In this document: positions 1 to 7,839 of the stretch, in pieces
How positions within the stretch are numbered: the stretch's first letter is position 1
Layout of the letters: the number at the start of each line of letters is the position of its first letter
DNA from: CANMIH01 sp049116335
Lineage (GTDB): Bacteria; Pseudomonadota; Alphaproteobacteria; Rhodobacterales; Rhodobacteraceae
DNA: 64,000 nt
Direction: 5' to 3'
Assembly: GCA_049116335.1 (NCBI GenBank)
Contig: JAGDYZ010000008.1
Coordinates: 338,480 to 402,479 of the forward strand
The notes under the pieces: model-generated
The model's input: only the letters and a program-made list of their open reading frames with translations
Told to the model about the DNA's origin: nothing
Databases searched by the model: none
Program-made: the position numbers and the translations under genes

Positions 1-24
1 TACTGACCCAAGGAGGAGATCGGT

Positions 25-198
25 ATGCCAGTAACAACCTTTGCCCTATTGATCCTAAGCGTACTTGGTGCTGCGGCACTGACTGTCTGGGCTATGTCGG
101 CTTGGGGGTTCCTGAATATCGTCCCGATCCTCCTTTGTTTGGTGCTTGTGGCCCGTTGGGCGCTGGCACATGTGCCCCATGACGACAGCCATCCCTGA
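25..198 (+). CDS. Small hydrophobic membrane protein, 57 aa
   Basis: Function is not recognised. The ATG at 25 follows a strong ribosome binding site (AAGGAGGAG, 10-18), and the frame runs 57 codons to a TGA at 196-198. The product is almost entirely hydrophobic, with two likely membrane segments at about residues 5-25 and 29-48, and a short His/Asp-rich tail (HVPHDDSHP). Its last 20 bases overlap the start of the DUF1638 gene, so the two are probably translationally coupled. It is too short for most ORF callers but the ribosome binding site and coupling make it credible. A conserved small membrane partner of the next gene is possible but unproven. Confidence 0.6.
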   Translation: MPVTTFALLILSVLGAAALTVWAMSAWGFLNIVPILLCLVLVARWALAHVPHDDSHP

Positions 199-841
199 TA
201 CTCCAGATGATAGCCAGCTTGCCTCGGACGGCCTTGCCGCAAGCGGTGAGGGCAAGATCCTTTTGTTGGCCTGCGGTGCTCTGGCCCGTGAAATCATCGA
301 CATAAAGACACGCAACGGCTGGGATCACATGGATCTCACCTGCCTGCCTGCGATCCTACACAACAGTCCTCACAAGATCACGGACGCGGTGCGGGCCGCC
401 GTCGACAAACACCGGCCCAACTATGACCAGATCTTTGTGGTCTATGCCGATTGTGGCACAGGTGGATTGCTCAAGGCCGCCTGTGACGACATGGGCGTTG
501 AGATGGTTGTCGGACCACATTGCTACGCCTTTTTTGATGGGGTGCAGGCCTTTGAGGACCGGGGTGAGGTGACTTGTTTCTATCTGACCGATTTTCTGGT
601 TCGGCAATTCGACAGCTTCATCTGGAAACCACTTGGCCTCGACAAACACCCTGCCCTGCTTGAGATGTATTTCGGCAATTACGAAGCACTGGTGTATCTG
701 TCTCAGGTCGATGATCCCAAACTGGTAGAGATGGCCCAGGAACAGGCCGCGCGCATGGGCCTTTCCTTTGAGCACCGGCGCACCGGCTATGGCGAACTGG
801 AAACCACCATCGCAGACTGGTCTCAGCGCGACACGCCCTGA
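179..841 (+). CDS. DUF1638 domain-containing protein
   Basis: A 220-residue protein of the DUF1638 family, whose biochemical role is not established. Family members often lie next to trimethylamine methyltransferase-like (MttB) and corrinoid protein genes, so a link to methylamine or corrinoid chemistry is an inference; those genes would lie left of this window. The conserved core begins at about residue 27 (ILLLACGALAREI) and contains a run with Cys and Gly (VVYADCGTGG) and a second Cys/His patch (GPHCYAFFDG), which could bind metal. I chose the ATG at 179 over upstream in-frame ATG codons because it overlaps the preceding small ORF and gives the usual family length. Confidence 0.8.
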   Translation: MTTAIPDTPDDSQLASDGLAASGEGKILLLACGALAREIIDIKTRNGWDHMDLTCLPAILHNSPHKITDAVRAAVDKHRPNYDQIFVVYADCGTGGLLKAACDDMGVEMVVGPHCYAFFDGVQAFEDRGEVTCFYLTDFLVRQFDSFIWKPLGLDKHPALLEMYFGNYEALVYLSQVDDPKLVEMAQEQAARMGLSFEHRRTGYGELETTIADWSQRDTP

Positions 842-908
842 TTTCTGACCGGATGCCGGCGCATTCGATCAGACTTGCATCGCAGGTCTGGCACGGTATG
901 GACAGAGT

Positions 909-1589
909 ATGACACTCAACACCCTCACCGATCAGAATCCGACCCGCGCTGAACTGGCCGGCCTTAGCGCCGAAGGCCATGTGGTGACGTTAACCAACCG
1001 TCGTCTCGATGATCTTGATCTGTCCGGACTTGATATGAGCGGCTGGACCTTTGACAGCTGCCAGATGGCCCGATGTGTGCTGCGCGGCGCGCGTCTGGAC
1101 GAGGCACAGTTTTCCGGATGCCGGGCGGCTGGGGTGATCTTTCAGGGTGCCAATCTGACAGATGCCACGCTGGAGGGCTGTGATTTCAGCAATGCCAATC
1201 TTCGGGGGGCCACCCTCACCGATGCCACGGTCAAGCGTTGCAAAATGACAGGCGCCGACCTGACCGAAGCGCAGATCCTTGGCATCACGTTGGAGGAGGT
1301 GCTGTTTGTTCTGGCCATTTTGCCAAAGCTTTCCTTTCGCAAAATGACCCTGCGCCAGATCAACTTTAGTGACGCCGATATGCGGTCCTGCGATTTCCGC
1401 GATACGATCTTTGAGGACTGTTCCTTACGAGATGCGCATCTTGTCGATGGTCGTTTTCAGAATGCCGATTTGCGCGGAGCGGATCTGGGCGGCATTCGAC
1501 TGTCCGACGCCCGGAGGTTCAAAGGTGCCGTTATCTCCAAACAGCAGGCCGCCATTTTGCTGGGGGAGCTTGGCCTCAAGGTCATGTAA
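909..1589 (+). CDS. Pentapeptide repeat protein, Qnr-sized
   Basis: A 226-residue protein built almost wholly of A(D/N)LXX-type pentapeptide repeats, which fold into a right-handed quadrilateral beta helix. The repeats run in two blocks, about residues 30-125 and 148-205. They are separated by a non-repeat stretch near 126-147 (LEEVLFVLAILPKL), and the protein ends in a short helical cap (SKQQAAILLGELGL). Length, loop and cap resemble Qnr/MfpA-type gyrase-protecting proteins, but most pentapeptide proteins have no known target, so that role is speculation. It stands alone, 67 bp after the DUF1638 gene, with an ATG preceded by no clear ribosome binding site. Confidence 0.85.
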   Translation: MTLNTLTDQNPTRAELAGLSAEGHVVTLTNRRLDDLDLSGLDMSGWTFDSCQMARCVLRGARLDEAQFSGCRAAGVIFQGANLTDATLEGCDFSNANLRGATLTDATVKRCKMTGADLTEAQILGITLEEVLFVLAILPKLSFRKMTLRQINFSDADMRSCDFRDTIFEDCSLRDAHLVDGRFQNADLRGADLGGIRLSDARRFKGAVISKQQAAILLGELGLKVM

Positions 1590-1698
1590 ACACTGTGGTC
1601 TCTGGGCGACAGATTTCAACCCGCGGCAGAGCCCCCCTATACGCGCAGCGGCTCTCTCGCCAAATTGACCAAACTGAATTTGACTGGATTCTGTCGTT

Positions 1699-2433
1699 TT
1701 GTCCTCGCTCGCCATCACTCTTCGCAAACAAAGCAAGGACCTGACGGTTTGGGAACACCGTGGCCCAAGCGATACGCTTGTGGTCTGTTTTTCTGGCATT
1801 GGCACCGATCCCGAGCAATCACCGCCCTATGAATTTGCGCGGTCCGCCACGCAGAACGGACAGCACAACACGCTTTTCATCGCAGATCCCAATCGCACCT
1901 GGCTCAATGGGCCCGGTCTGTTGGATCAAATCTGCGACGAGGTAGACCACTTTCGAGCGGCCGTCGGGGCCCGCCAGGTCATCTCAGTGGGGCATTCGAT
2001 GGGCGGGTTTAGCGCGCTGGCCCTGCCCGGTTTTGTCAAAGTCGACACGGTTCTGGCCTTTGCGCCACAGTTGTCTGTCCACCCCGAGGTGGTTCCGGAT
2101 GAAACCCACTGGATGGTGTACCGCGACCGTATTCAGGACTACCGCATTCGATCCATCGAAGATCATCTGAACTCCGACACCCGCTATATTGTGCTGCATG
2201 GCCGCCACGGGCGCGAAGCCCCGCAACGGGATAGGTTTCCGCGACGGGATAACCTTAGACATTTCATCATGCCGCATACGCATCACAACGTCCCCCAGCG
2301 GCTTAAAAAAGAGGGGGTTCTCGACACGGTGTTCGAACAAGCGATCTCGCATCAGCCGCGTCGCTTGCGTCTTACACTGGAATCCAAGCTCCGCGCCTAT
2401 TTGCGCCCCGAAAAAGACACTGCGACGGTATAA
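1699..2433 (+). CDS. Alpha/beta hydrolase family protein
   Basis: A 244-residue serine hydrolase-like protein of unknown substrate. The nucleophile elbow GHSMGG places the catalytic Ser at residue 100, and a His-rich stretch (PHTHHNVPQ) near residue 195 probably supplies the catalytic His. The N-terminal part (VVCFSGIGT) has the shape of the strand and oxyanion loop of this fold. The start is uncertain: a stop at 1681-1683 limits the frame, TTG at 1699 is the first plausible start codon and no good ribosome binding site is seen. The gene converges on the yibQ-like gene, with stops 20 bp apart. Confidence 0.7.
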   Translation: MSSLAITLRKQSKDLTVWEHRGPSDTLVVCFSGIGTDPEQSPPYEFARSATQNGQHNTLFIADPNRTWLNGPGLLDQICDEVDHFRAAVGARQVISVGHSMGGFSALALPGFVKVDTVLAFAPQLSVHPEVVPDETHWMVYRDRIQDYRIRSIEDHLNSDTRYIVLHGRHGREAPQRDRFPRRDNLRHFIMPHTHHNVPQRLKKEGVLDTVFEQAISHQPRRLRLTLESKLRAYLRPEKDTATV

Positions 2434-2452
2434 TCTCCGCCGGACGAGCAGG

Positions 2453-4084
2453 TTAGCCTTGCTCGCCCAGAAGCACAGCCGAAACCGGCACCAGCGCGAT
2501 ATTGGCATTGCGGTCCTGTAGGCCCCAGAGCACCAGTGCCGAGACCGTTTCGGCCTGCAGACGACCCATCATGACCACAGCCCCCTCTTGCCGGGCACGG
2601 AAGGCCGATTGATCCAGAATGCGGCGAATCGCACCGGCATCCTGACCCTCTCCGTCAAAATCCCGGAACAACGTCGCCGAGGGCACACCGGCTTTGGCCG
2701 CAAGTTGCTGTGCCGTGTTCAACCCCTTGGGCTGCATGACTAGACCATGGCCGCTTTCGGCCAGATAGGCCGCGACCTGATCCGACACCGCTCGGCTGGC
2801 CTGCAGCGAGGCTGAGGGGCTTTCCAAAACCCCTACGGCCTGCGGCACAGCCGCCAATGTGCCTGCCAAGGTCACTTCGATATCCGTTGGCTGCGCCCCA
2901 TCGGGGAAGCCTGCCAAAGCAAACACTTCAATTCCTAGCGCGCGATACCCCTCAACGGTGCCTCGAACATCGGGGTGAGAGGGCGGGATCGCCACGCTGA
3001 CGGGAACAGGAAACCCATCCAGCGCCTCAGGCCCCCAGGGTGTGGTGCCATCATCGATCAAGACAATTGCGATTTGGGGCAGACTTGGGTCTGCATCCGA
3101 GCTGGCTGCAAACTGCGCCAAAGGCGTTTCGCCGACATCTGCACTGGCTTGATCGACGACACGAGGCTCGCCAATCCGGGGCAGTTTGGCCGTGTTCCCC
3201 GCCCGCTCAAACAGCGGTGTCGCCGGTTTGCCAATGGTTGGGCGATCCGAGCTTTCTTGCGCGGGTTTGGCTACAATCAGCGGCTTCGGTTCGGGTTTCG
3301 GGGCGGGGCCAGTTTCTGTGTCGACCTCTGGCACAGGTTCCTGCGCTGGGGCCGGTTCGGGCGTTGCAAGCACCACTTGTTCCGGTTTGTCCTGCACGGC
3401 AGGCAAGTCGGGGGCCGGTGCCTGAGGCGCCTCTTCGATCAGAGCCGTCCCTATTTCGGGCACAGGCGGCACAGGAGGTTGCGCGGTATCCGTTGAAATA
3501 GCAGGCAGCGTTCCGGCGCTCGGCGCATCCGGTGTGGATGCAACAGTGGAAGGCGTCGGCGGCGTATCGGTGCCAGAGGCAACGATTGCCCCTGTCTCGG
3601 TTTCGGTATCAGAGGTCACATCAGGTGCATCCACCTCAGAGGGCTTTGCGGCGGTATCTGTGTCGGCGCCAACTGCGTCCGGCGCGTCTGGTGTGGTCAG
3701 GTCTTCGGTAGAGGCGGTGGGCAGATCGACCTCAGTTTCCGGCGCAGGGCGACGACCGGGCTGGGACGAATCTGCGGGGCCTTCCGGCGTAGGGCTTGGT
3801 GTAGCCGCAACCTCACGACCCACAGGCTGGCGGGGAGCCTCTTCAGTAACGGTCGCATCCGTGGCCGCTGGTTCAGAGGGTTCGGCAGTTTCAGGCTCGG
3901 CGACATCAGGCGCTGGCGCCGTGGAAGCGGGTGCTTCTGGTGCAGCAAGCCCCTGTTCCGGTGCAGGCGTCACAGCATCTTCCGACAAACCGTCAGGCAA
4001 TCTCATGGACAACGACAAGGCTCCGGCCCCTAAGCCAGTGACCACCACCCCCCAGACCGCTCCTGACAAAAATCCGCGTGCCAT
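2453..4084 (-). CDS. Divergent polysaccharide deacetylase family protein (YibQ/DUF610-like)
   Basis: A 543-residue protein with an N-terminal membrane anchor (about residues 5-27), a very long Pro/Ala/Glu/Thr-rich linker (about 30-310) and a C-terminal divergent polysaccharide deacetylase domain. The domain starts near PQIAIVLIDDG and includes VSVAIPPSHPDV and EVFALAGFPDG. The domain probably acts in the periplasm on a cell-wall or surface glycan; the enzymatic activity of the family is not firmly known. The ATG at 4084 is preceded by GGAGCAGGGA and begins a membrane segment. The open frame continues upstream into trpG on the other strand, but that part is a shadow. It is divergent from trpG, with a 141-bp shared control region. 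Confidence 0.85.
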   Translation of the reverse strand: MARGFLSGAVWGVVVTGLGAGALSLSMRLPDGLSEDAVTPAPEQGLAAPEAPASTAPAPDVAEPETAEPSEPAATDATVTEEAPRQPVGREVAATPSPTPEGPADSSQPGRRPAPETEVDLPTASTEDLTTPDAPDAVGADTDTAAKPSEVDAPDVTSDTETETGAIVASGTDTPPTPSTVASTPDAPSAGTLPAISTDTAQPPVPPVPEIGTALIEEAPQAPAPDLPAVQDKPEQVVLATPEPAPAQEPVPEVDTETGPAPKPEPKPLIVAKPAQESSDRPTIGKPATPLFERAGNTAKLPRIGEPRVVDQASADVGETPLAQFAASSDADPSLPQIAIVLIDDGTTPWGPEALDGFPVPVSVAIPPSHPDVRGTVEGYRALGIEVFALAGFPDGAQPTDIEVTLAGTLAAVPQAVGVLESPSASLQASRAVSDQVAAYLAESGHGLVMQPKGLNTAQQLAAKAGVPSATLFRDFDGEGQDAGAIRRILDQSAFRARQEGAVVMMGRLQAETVSALVLWGLQDRNANIALVPVSAVLLGEQG

Positions 4085-4225
4085 TCCCTGCTCCTCTGCC
4101 CTTTGCGCCTGTAATCGCGCCTTTCGGCTCACCCTATCTGGCTTGTAGCCTTGACGCCAGCGCGCGTGCCTGCGCATGTATACCGCGACCAACCGGCCCT
4201 CTGCCAGCCCTGAGACGTAATCACT

Positions 4226-4807
4226 ATGCTTCTTCTGATAGATAACTACGATAGCTTCACCTACAATCTCGTCCATTACTTGGGTGAATTGGGCGCGGAT
4301 GTGGTGGTGCGCCGCAACGATGCGCTGGATGTGCAAGAGGCGATGGCGATGACCCCCTCGTCGATCCTGCTCTCGCCCGGCCCCTGTGACCCGGATCAGG
4401 CGGGCATCTGCCTTGCGCTGACCGAAGCGGCGGCCGAGACAAAAACCCCGCTTATGGGTGTGTGTCTGGGCCATCAGACCATTGGACAGGCCTTTGGCGG
4501 CAACGTGGTGCGCCATTCGGAAATTGTGCATGGCAAGATGGGCAATATGCATCACACCGGCACCAGCGTTTTCGCCGGACTGCCGACACCATTTGAGGCC
4601 ACGCGTTATCATTCGCTGGTTGTCGATCGCGACACCCTGCCCGACTGCCTGAAGATCACGGCGGAACTTGAAGACGGCACCATCATGGGGCTCGCCCACG
4701 AAAGCCTGCCGATCCACGGGGTGCAATTCCACCCGGAATCAATCCGGTCCGAGCATGGCCATCAGATGCTGCAGAACTTCCTAGATCTCGCAAAGGCTCC
4801 GGCATGA
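4226..4807 (+). CDS. trpG: Anthranilate synthase component II (glutamine amidotransferase)
   Basis: A 193-residue class I glutamine amidotransferase that supplies ammonia from glutamine to the TrpE subunit for anthranilate synthesis, the first step of tryptophan biosynthesis. The catalytic triad is visible: Cys80 in GVCLGHQ, and His169 and Glu171 in FHPESI. The oxyanion-strand motif LSPGPCDP is also present. Full length for the family. It starts the plus-strand operon and overlaps trpD by four bases (ATGA). No trpE is visible upstream within the window; the gene on that side is an unrelated divergent deacetylase. Confidence 0.96.
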   Translation: MLLLIDNYDSFTYNLVHYLGELGADVVVRRNDALDVQEAMAMTPSSILLSPGPCDPDQAGICLALTEAAAETKTPLMGVCLGHQTIGQAFGGNVVRHSEIVHGKMGNMHHTGTSVFAGLPTPFEATRYHSLVVDRDTLPDCLKITAELEDGTIMGLAHESLPIHGVQFHPESIRSEHGHQMLQNFLDLAKAPA

Positions 4808-5820
4808 GCGGAGATATCAAAGCACTGATCGCCACGGCGGTAGAACGCCCACTGACCCGCGCCGAGGCTGAAGCCGCCTTTACCATCCTGTTTGAAGGCG
4901 ACGCCACCCCGGCACAGATCGGCGGTTTGCTGATGACCCTGCGCACCCGCGGCGAAACGGTGGACGAATATTCTGCGGCGGCGGCTGTGATGCGCGCCAA
5001 ATGCAACAAGGTCCGCGCGCCCGAAGGGGCGATGGATATCGTTGGCACCGGGGGCGACGGCAAACATACGCTGAATATCTCCACCGCCACCGCCTTTGTT
5101 GTGGCCGGTGCGGGCGTGCCTGTCGCAAAACACGGCAACCGCAACCTGTCTTCGAAATCAGGCACTGCTGATGTGCAAAGCCAGATGGGCATCAATGTCA
5201 TGGTTGGCCCCGATGTGGTGGAAAAGGCGCTGGCCGAGGCCGGGATCTGTTTCATGATGGCGCCCATGCACCATCCCGCCATGGCCCATGTGGGACCGGT
5301 GCGTGCCGAGCTTGGCACCCGTACTATGTTCAACATTCTGGGCCCGCTGACCAACCCGGCCGGGGTCAAGCGTCAGTTGACGGGCACCTTCACCCGCGAT
5401 CTGATCCGCCCAATGGCCGAAGTTCTGGGTCAGCTTGGTTCGGAACGCGCCTGGCTCGTACATGGGTCGGACGGAACCGATGAGCTCACCATCACCGGCG
5501 TGAGTTGGGTTGCCGCACTGGAAGAAGACGGCAGCGTGCGGGACGTCGAGGTCCATCCAGAAGATTTCGGCCTGCCTCAGCACCCCTTTGAGGACATCGT
5601 TGGGGGGTCTCCAGAAGACAACGCCCGCGCCTTCCGCGCGCTGTTGGACGGCGCGCAAAACGCCTATCGTGACGCCGTTCTGCTCAATAGCTCGGCTGCG
5701 CTGACCATCGCAGGCAAAGCGGCAGATCTGCGAGAGGGTGTCGAAATGGCCCGCACCAGCATCGACAGCGCTGCGGCCAAGGCCAAGCTTGAGGCCATGG
5801 CAAAAATCACCCAAGCCTAA
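4804..5820 (+). CDS. trpD: Anthranilate phosphoribosyltransferase
   Basis: A 338-residue enzyme transferring phosphoribose from PRPP to anthranilate, the second step of tryptophan synthesis. The PRPP-binding motif GTGGDG lies at residues 81-86 and KHGNR at 109-113, followed by SSKSGTADV. Length is normal. The start ATG overlaps the trpG stop (ATGA), so the two are translationally coupled. An 82-bp gap to ung follows and contains an imperfect GC-rich hairpin (about 5828-5852, GCGCACC paired with GGTGCGC) without a T-run, so it is not a classic terminator. Confidence 0.96.
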   Translation: MSGDIKALIATAVERPLTRAEAEAAFTILFEGDATPAQIGGLLMTLRTRGETVDEYSAAAAVMRAKCNKVRAPEGAMDIVGTGGDGKHTLNISTATAFVVAGAGVPVAKHGNRNLSSKSGTADVQSQMGINVMVGPDVVEKALAEAGICFMMAPMHHPAMAHVGPVRAELGTRTMFNILGPLTNPAGVKRQLTGTFTRDLIRPMAEVLGQLGSERAWLVHGSDGTDELTITGVSWVAALEEDGSVRDVEVHPEDFGLPQHPFEDIVGGSPEDNARAFRALLDGAQNAYRDAVLLNSSAALTIAGKAADLREGVEMARTSIDSAAAKAKLEAMAKITQA

Positions 5821-5902
5821 ATTTAGGCGCGCACCTGACACTGGGTGCGCCCACACAACACCTGTCGCGCGGCGGCACCGCGCTCTATCTATTGGAGCCC
5901 AC

Positions 5903-6550
5903 ATGACTCTCACGCCTCCTGCTGCCTGGGCGCACCTGCCGTTTTTTCACGAGGATTTTCCCAACATCCTTACCGCACTGGATGCCGAGACTGGCGAAAT
6001 CCTGCCCCCGCGCCATCAGACCTTTGCCGCACTCGAGGCCTGTTCGCCAGAAAACACCCGCGTGATCATTCTGGGACAAGACCCCTATCCAACGCCCGGC
6101 CATGCCCATGGGTTGGCCTTTTCGGTTGAACCCGACATTGCCCTGCCCCGCTCGCTTCGCAACATTTACAAAGAAATGGTCGAGGATCTGGGACAGGCCC
6201 CGCTCAATGGCGATCTGCGGTTCTGGGCCAAACAGGGTGTGCTGCTGCTCAATACTGCGCTCAGCGTCCCTGCAGGCGAGGCCGGAGCCCATGCCAAGCT
6301 GGGGTGGTCAAAACTGACGCAACAGGTCATGGCCGAACTTTCAGCCCGCCCCCGCGCCTTTGTGCTTTGGGGTAAACCCGCCCAGGGATTTGCCAAACAC
6401 ATCACCGGCACGCATCACCTGATACTCGAAAGCCCCCACCCCTCCCCTCTCTCGGCCCGACGCGGCTTTTTCGGCTCGCGCCCCTTTTCCCGCGTCAATG
6501 AGTGGCTTAAAGCCAATGGGGACAGTGAAGTGAATTGGACAACGCCATGA
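5903..6550 (+). CDS. ung: Uracil-DNA glycosylase, family 1
   Basis: A 215-residue base-excision repair enzyme that removes uracil from DNA. The water-activating Asp60 sits in GQDPYP (the canonical motif is GQDPYH), and His179 lies in the HPSPLSA DNA-intercalation motif. I chose the ATG at 5903 because it follows TTGGAGCC and matches the family start; the open frame extends further left but overlaps trpD. The gene sits inside the tryptophan operon and its TGA overlaps the trpC ATG by four bases, so a repair gene is translationally coupled to tryptophan synthesis. Confidence 0.93.
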   Translation: MTLTPPAAWAHLPFFHEDFPNILTALDAETGEILPPRHQTFAALEACSPENTRVIILGQDPYPTPGHAHGLAFSVEPDIALPRSLRNIYKEMVEDLGQAPLNGDLRFWAKQGVLLLNTALSVPAGEAGAHAKLGWSKLTQQVMAELSARPRAFVLWGKPAQGFAKHITGTHHLILESPHPSPLSARRGFFGSRPFSRVNEWLKANGDSEVNWTTP

Positions 6551-7350
6551 CGACGACCATTCTGGACAAAATCAAAGCCTATAAGCTTGAGGAAGTGGCC
6601 GCCGACAAAGCCGCCCGCCCGCTGGCCGATGTCGAAACCGCCGCACGCGAGGCATCCCCCGTGCGCCCCTTTGCCAAATCGCTGATCACAGCGGCACAAT
6701 CAGGCTATGGTTTGATTGCCGAAGTCAAAAAGGCTTCGCCCTCCAAAGGGTTGATCCGGGCTGATTTCGAGCCGGCAAAACTTGCCAAGGCCTATGAAGA
6801 CGGCGGCGCAACCTGTTTGTCTGTGTTGACCGATACCCCCTCGTTCCAGGGCGCCAAAGAGTTTCTGGCCCAGGCCCGCACGGCCACCAATCTGCCCGCC
6901 CTACGCAAGGACTTCATGTATGACACCTATCAGGTGGCAGAGGCCCGCGCATTGGGTGCCGACTGTATCCTGATCATCATGGCGTCGGTCTCGGATGCCC
7001 AGGCGCAGGAACTGGAAGACGCGGCCTTTGGCTGGGGCATGGATGTTCTGATCGAAACCCATGACGCCGAAGAGATGGAGCGCGCGCTCAAGCTCAAGTC
7101 GCCGCTGATTGGTGTGAACAACCGCAATCTCAAAACCTTTGAAACCACGCTGGACACAACCCGCGTGCTGTCCAAGATGGTGCCCGCCGAGCGCCACCTG
7201 ATTTCAGAAAGCGGGCTGAATACCACTCAGGATCTGGCCGACATGGCCGCGACCGGTGCACGCACCTTTCTGATCGGCGAAAGCCTGATGCGCAAAGACG
7301 ATGTGCGCGCCGCCACCGAAAGCCTTCTGGCCAACCCCGTTCCTGCATAA
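6547..7350 (+). CDS. trpC: Indole-3-glycerol phosphate synthase
   Basis: A 267-residue TIM-barrel enzyme converting carboxyphenylaminodeoxyribulose phosphate to indole-3-glycerol phosphate. The family signature EVKKASPSKG lies near residue 60, followed by the barrel motifs LRKDFMYD, GVNNRNL and SESGLNT. An in-frame TTG at 6535 would add four residues; the ATG at 6547 is preferred because it overlaps the ung stop (ATGA) and gives the usual start MTTTILDKI. moaC follows after 9 bp, continuing the operon. Confidence 0.95.
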   Translation: MTTTILDKIKAYKLEEVAADKAARPLADVETAAREASPVRPFAKSLITAAQSGYGLIAEVKKASPSKGLIRADFEPAKLAKAYEDGGATCLSVLTDTPSFQGAKEFLAQARTATNLPALRKDFMYDTYQVAEARALGADCILIIMASVSDAQAQELEDAAFGWGMDVLIETHDAEEMERALKLKSPLIGVNNRNLKTFETTLDTTRVLSKMVPAERHLISESGLNTTQDLADMAATGARTFLIGESLMRKDDVRAATESLLANPVPA

Positions 7351-7359
7351 GAGGCCACC

Positions 7360-7839
7360 ATGAGCGATCACCTGACCCATTTCGATGACAACGGCGCCGC
7401 CCATATGGTGGATGTGTCGGAAAAAGCCGTCACCTCCCGCGTGGCCACCGCCGAGGGCTGGGTGAAAATGGCACCTGAAACCTTCGCGCTGATCACCGAA
7501 GGGCGCGCCAAAAAAGGCGACGTGGTGGGCGTTGCACGTCTGGCCGGTATCATGGGGGCCAAGAAAACCCCCGATCTTATCCCGCTGTGTCACCCCCTGC
7601 CCGTCACCAAAGTCTCGGTCGATTTGACCCAGGACCCCGACCTGCCGGGCCTGCGCATCGAAGCCACCGTAAAAACCACCGGCCAGACCGGTGTTGAAAT
7701 GGAGGCCCTCACAGCCGTCAGCACCTGCGCCCTGACCGTCTACGACATGGTAAAAGCCGTCGACAAAGCCATGGAAATCGGCGGCGTCCGCGTGATCCTG
7801 AAAGACGGCGGCAAATCGGGACGGTACGAAGCAAAATGA
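7360..7839 (+). CDS. moaC: Cyclic pyranopterin monophosphate synthase
   Basis: A 159-residue enzyme that works with MoaA to convert GTP-derived 3',8-cyclo-GTP into cyclic pyranopterin monophosphate, the first dedicated step of molybdenum cofactor synthesis. The hallmark motifs are present: MVDVSEKAVTSR near the N-terminus, KKTPDLIPLCHPLP in the middle, and GVEMEALTAVSTCALTVYDM toward the C-terminus. Length is normal. It lies 9 bp after trpC and its TGA overlaps the start of the GIY-YIG gene (ATGA). Confidence 0.96.
   Translation: MSDHLTHFDDNGAAHMVDVSEKAVTSRVATAEGWVKMAPETFALITEGRAKKGDVVGVARLAGIMGAKKTPDLIPLCHPLPVTKVSVDLTQDPDLPGLRIEATVKTTGQTGVEMEALTAVSTCALTVYDMVKAVDKAMEIGGVRVILKDGGKSGRYEAK

Noticed and set aside
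3534..4148. Long plus-strand open frame of Ser/Val/Gly-rich repeats, 204 codons
   Set aside because: It is the antisense shadow of the Pro/Ala/Glu-rich linker of the yibQ-like gene.
5821..5860. Hairpin between trpD and ung as a terminator
   Set aside because: Stem without a T-run, and the operon clearly continues downstream; at most a processing or attenuation site.
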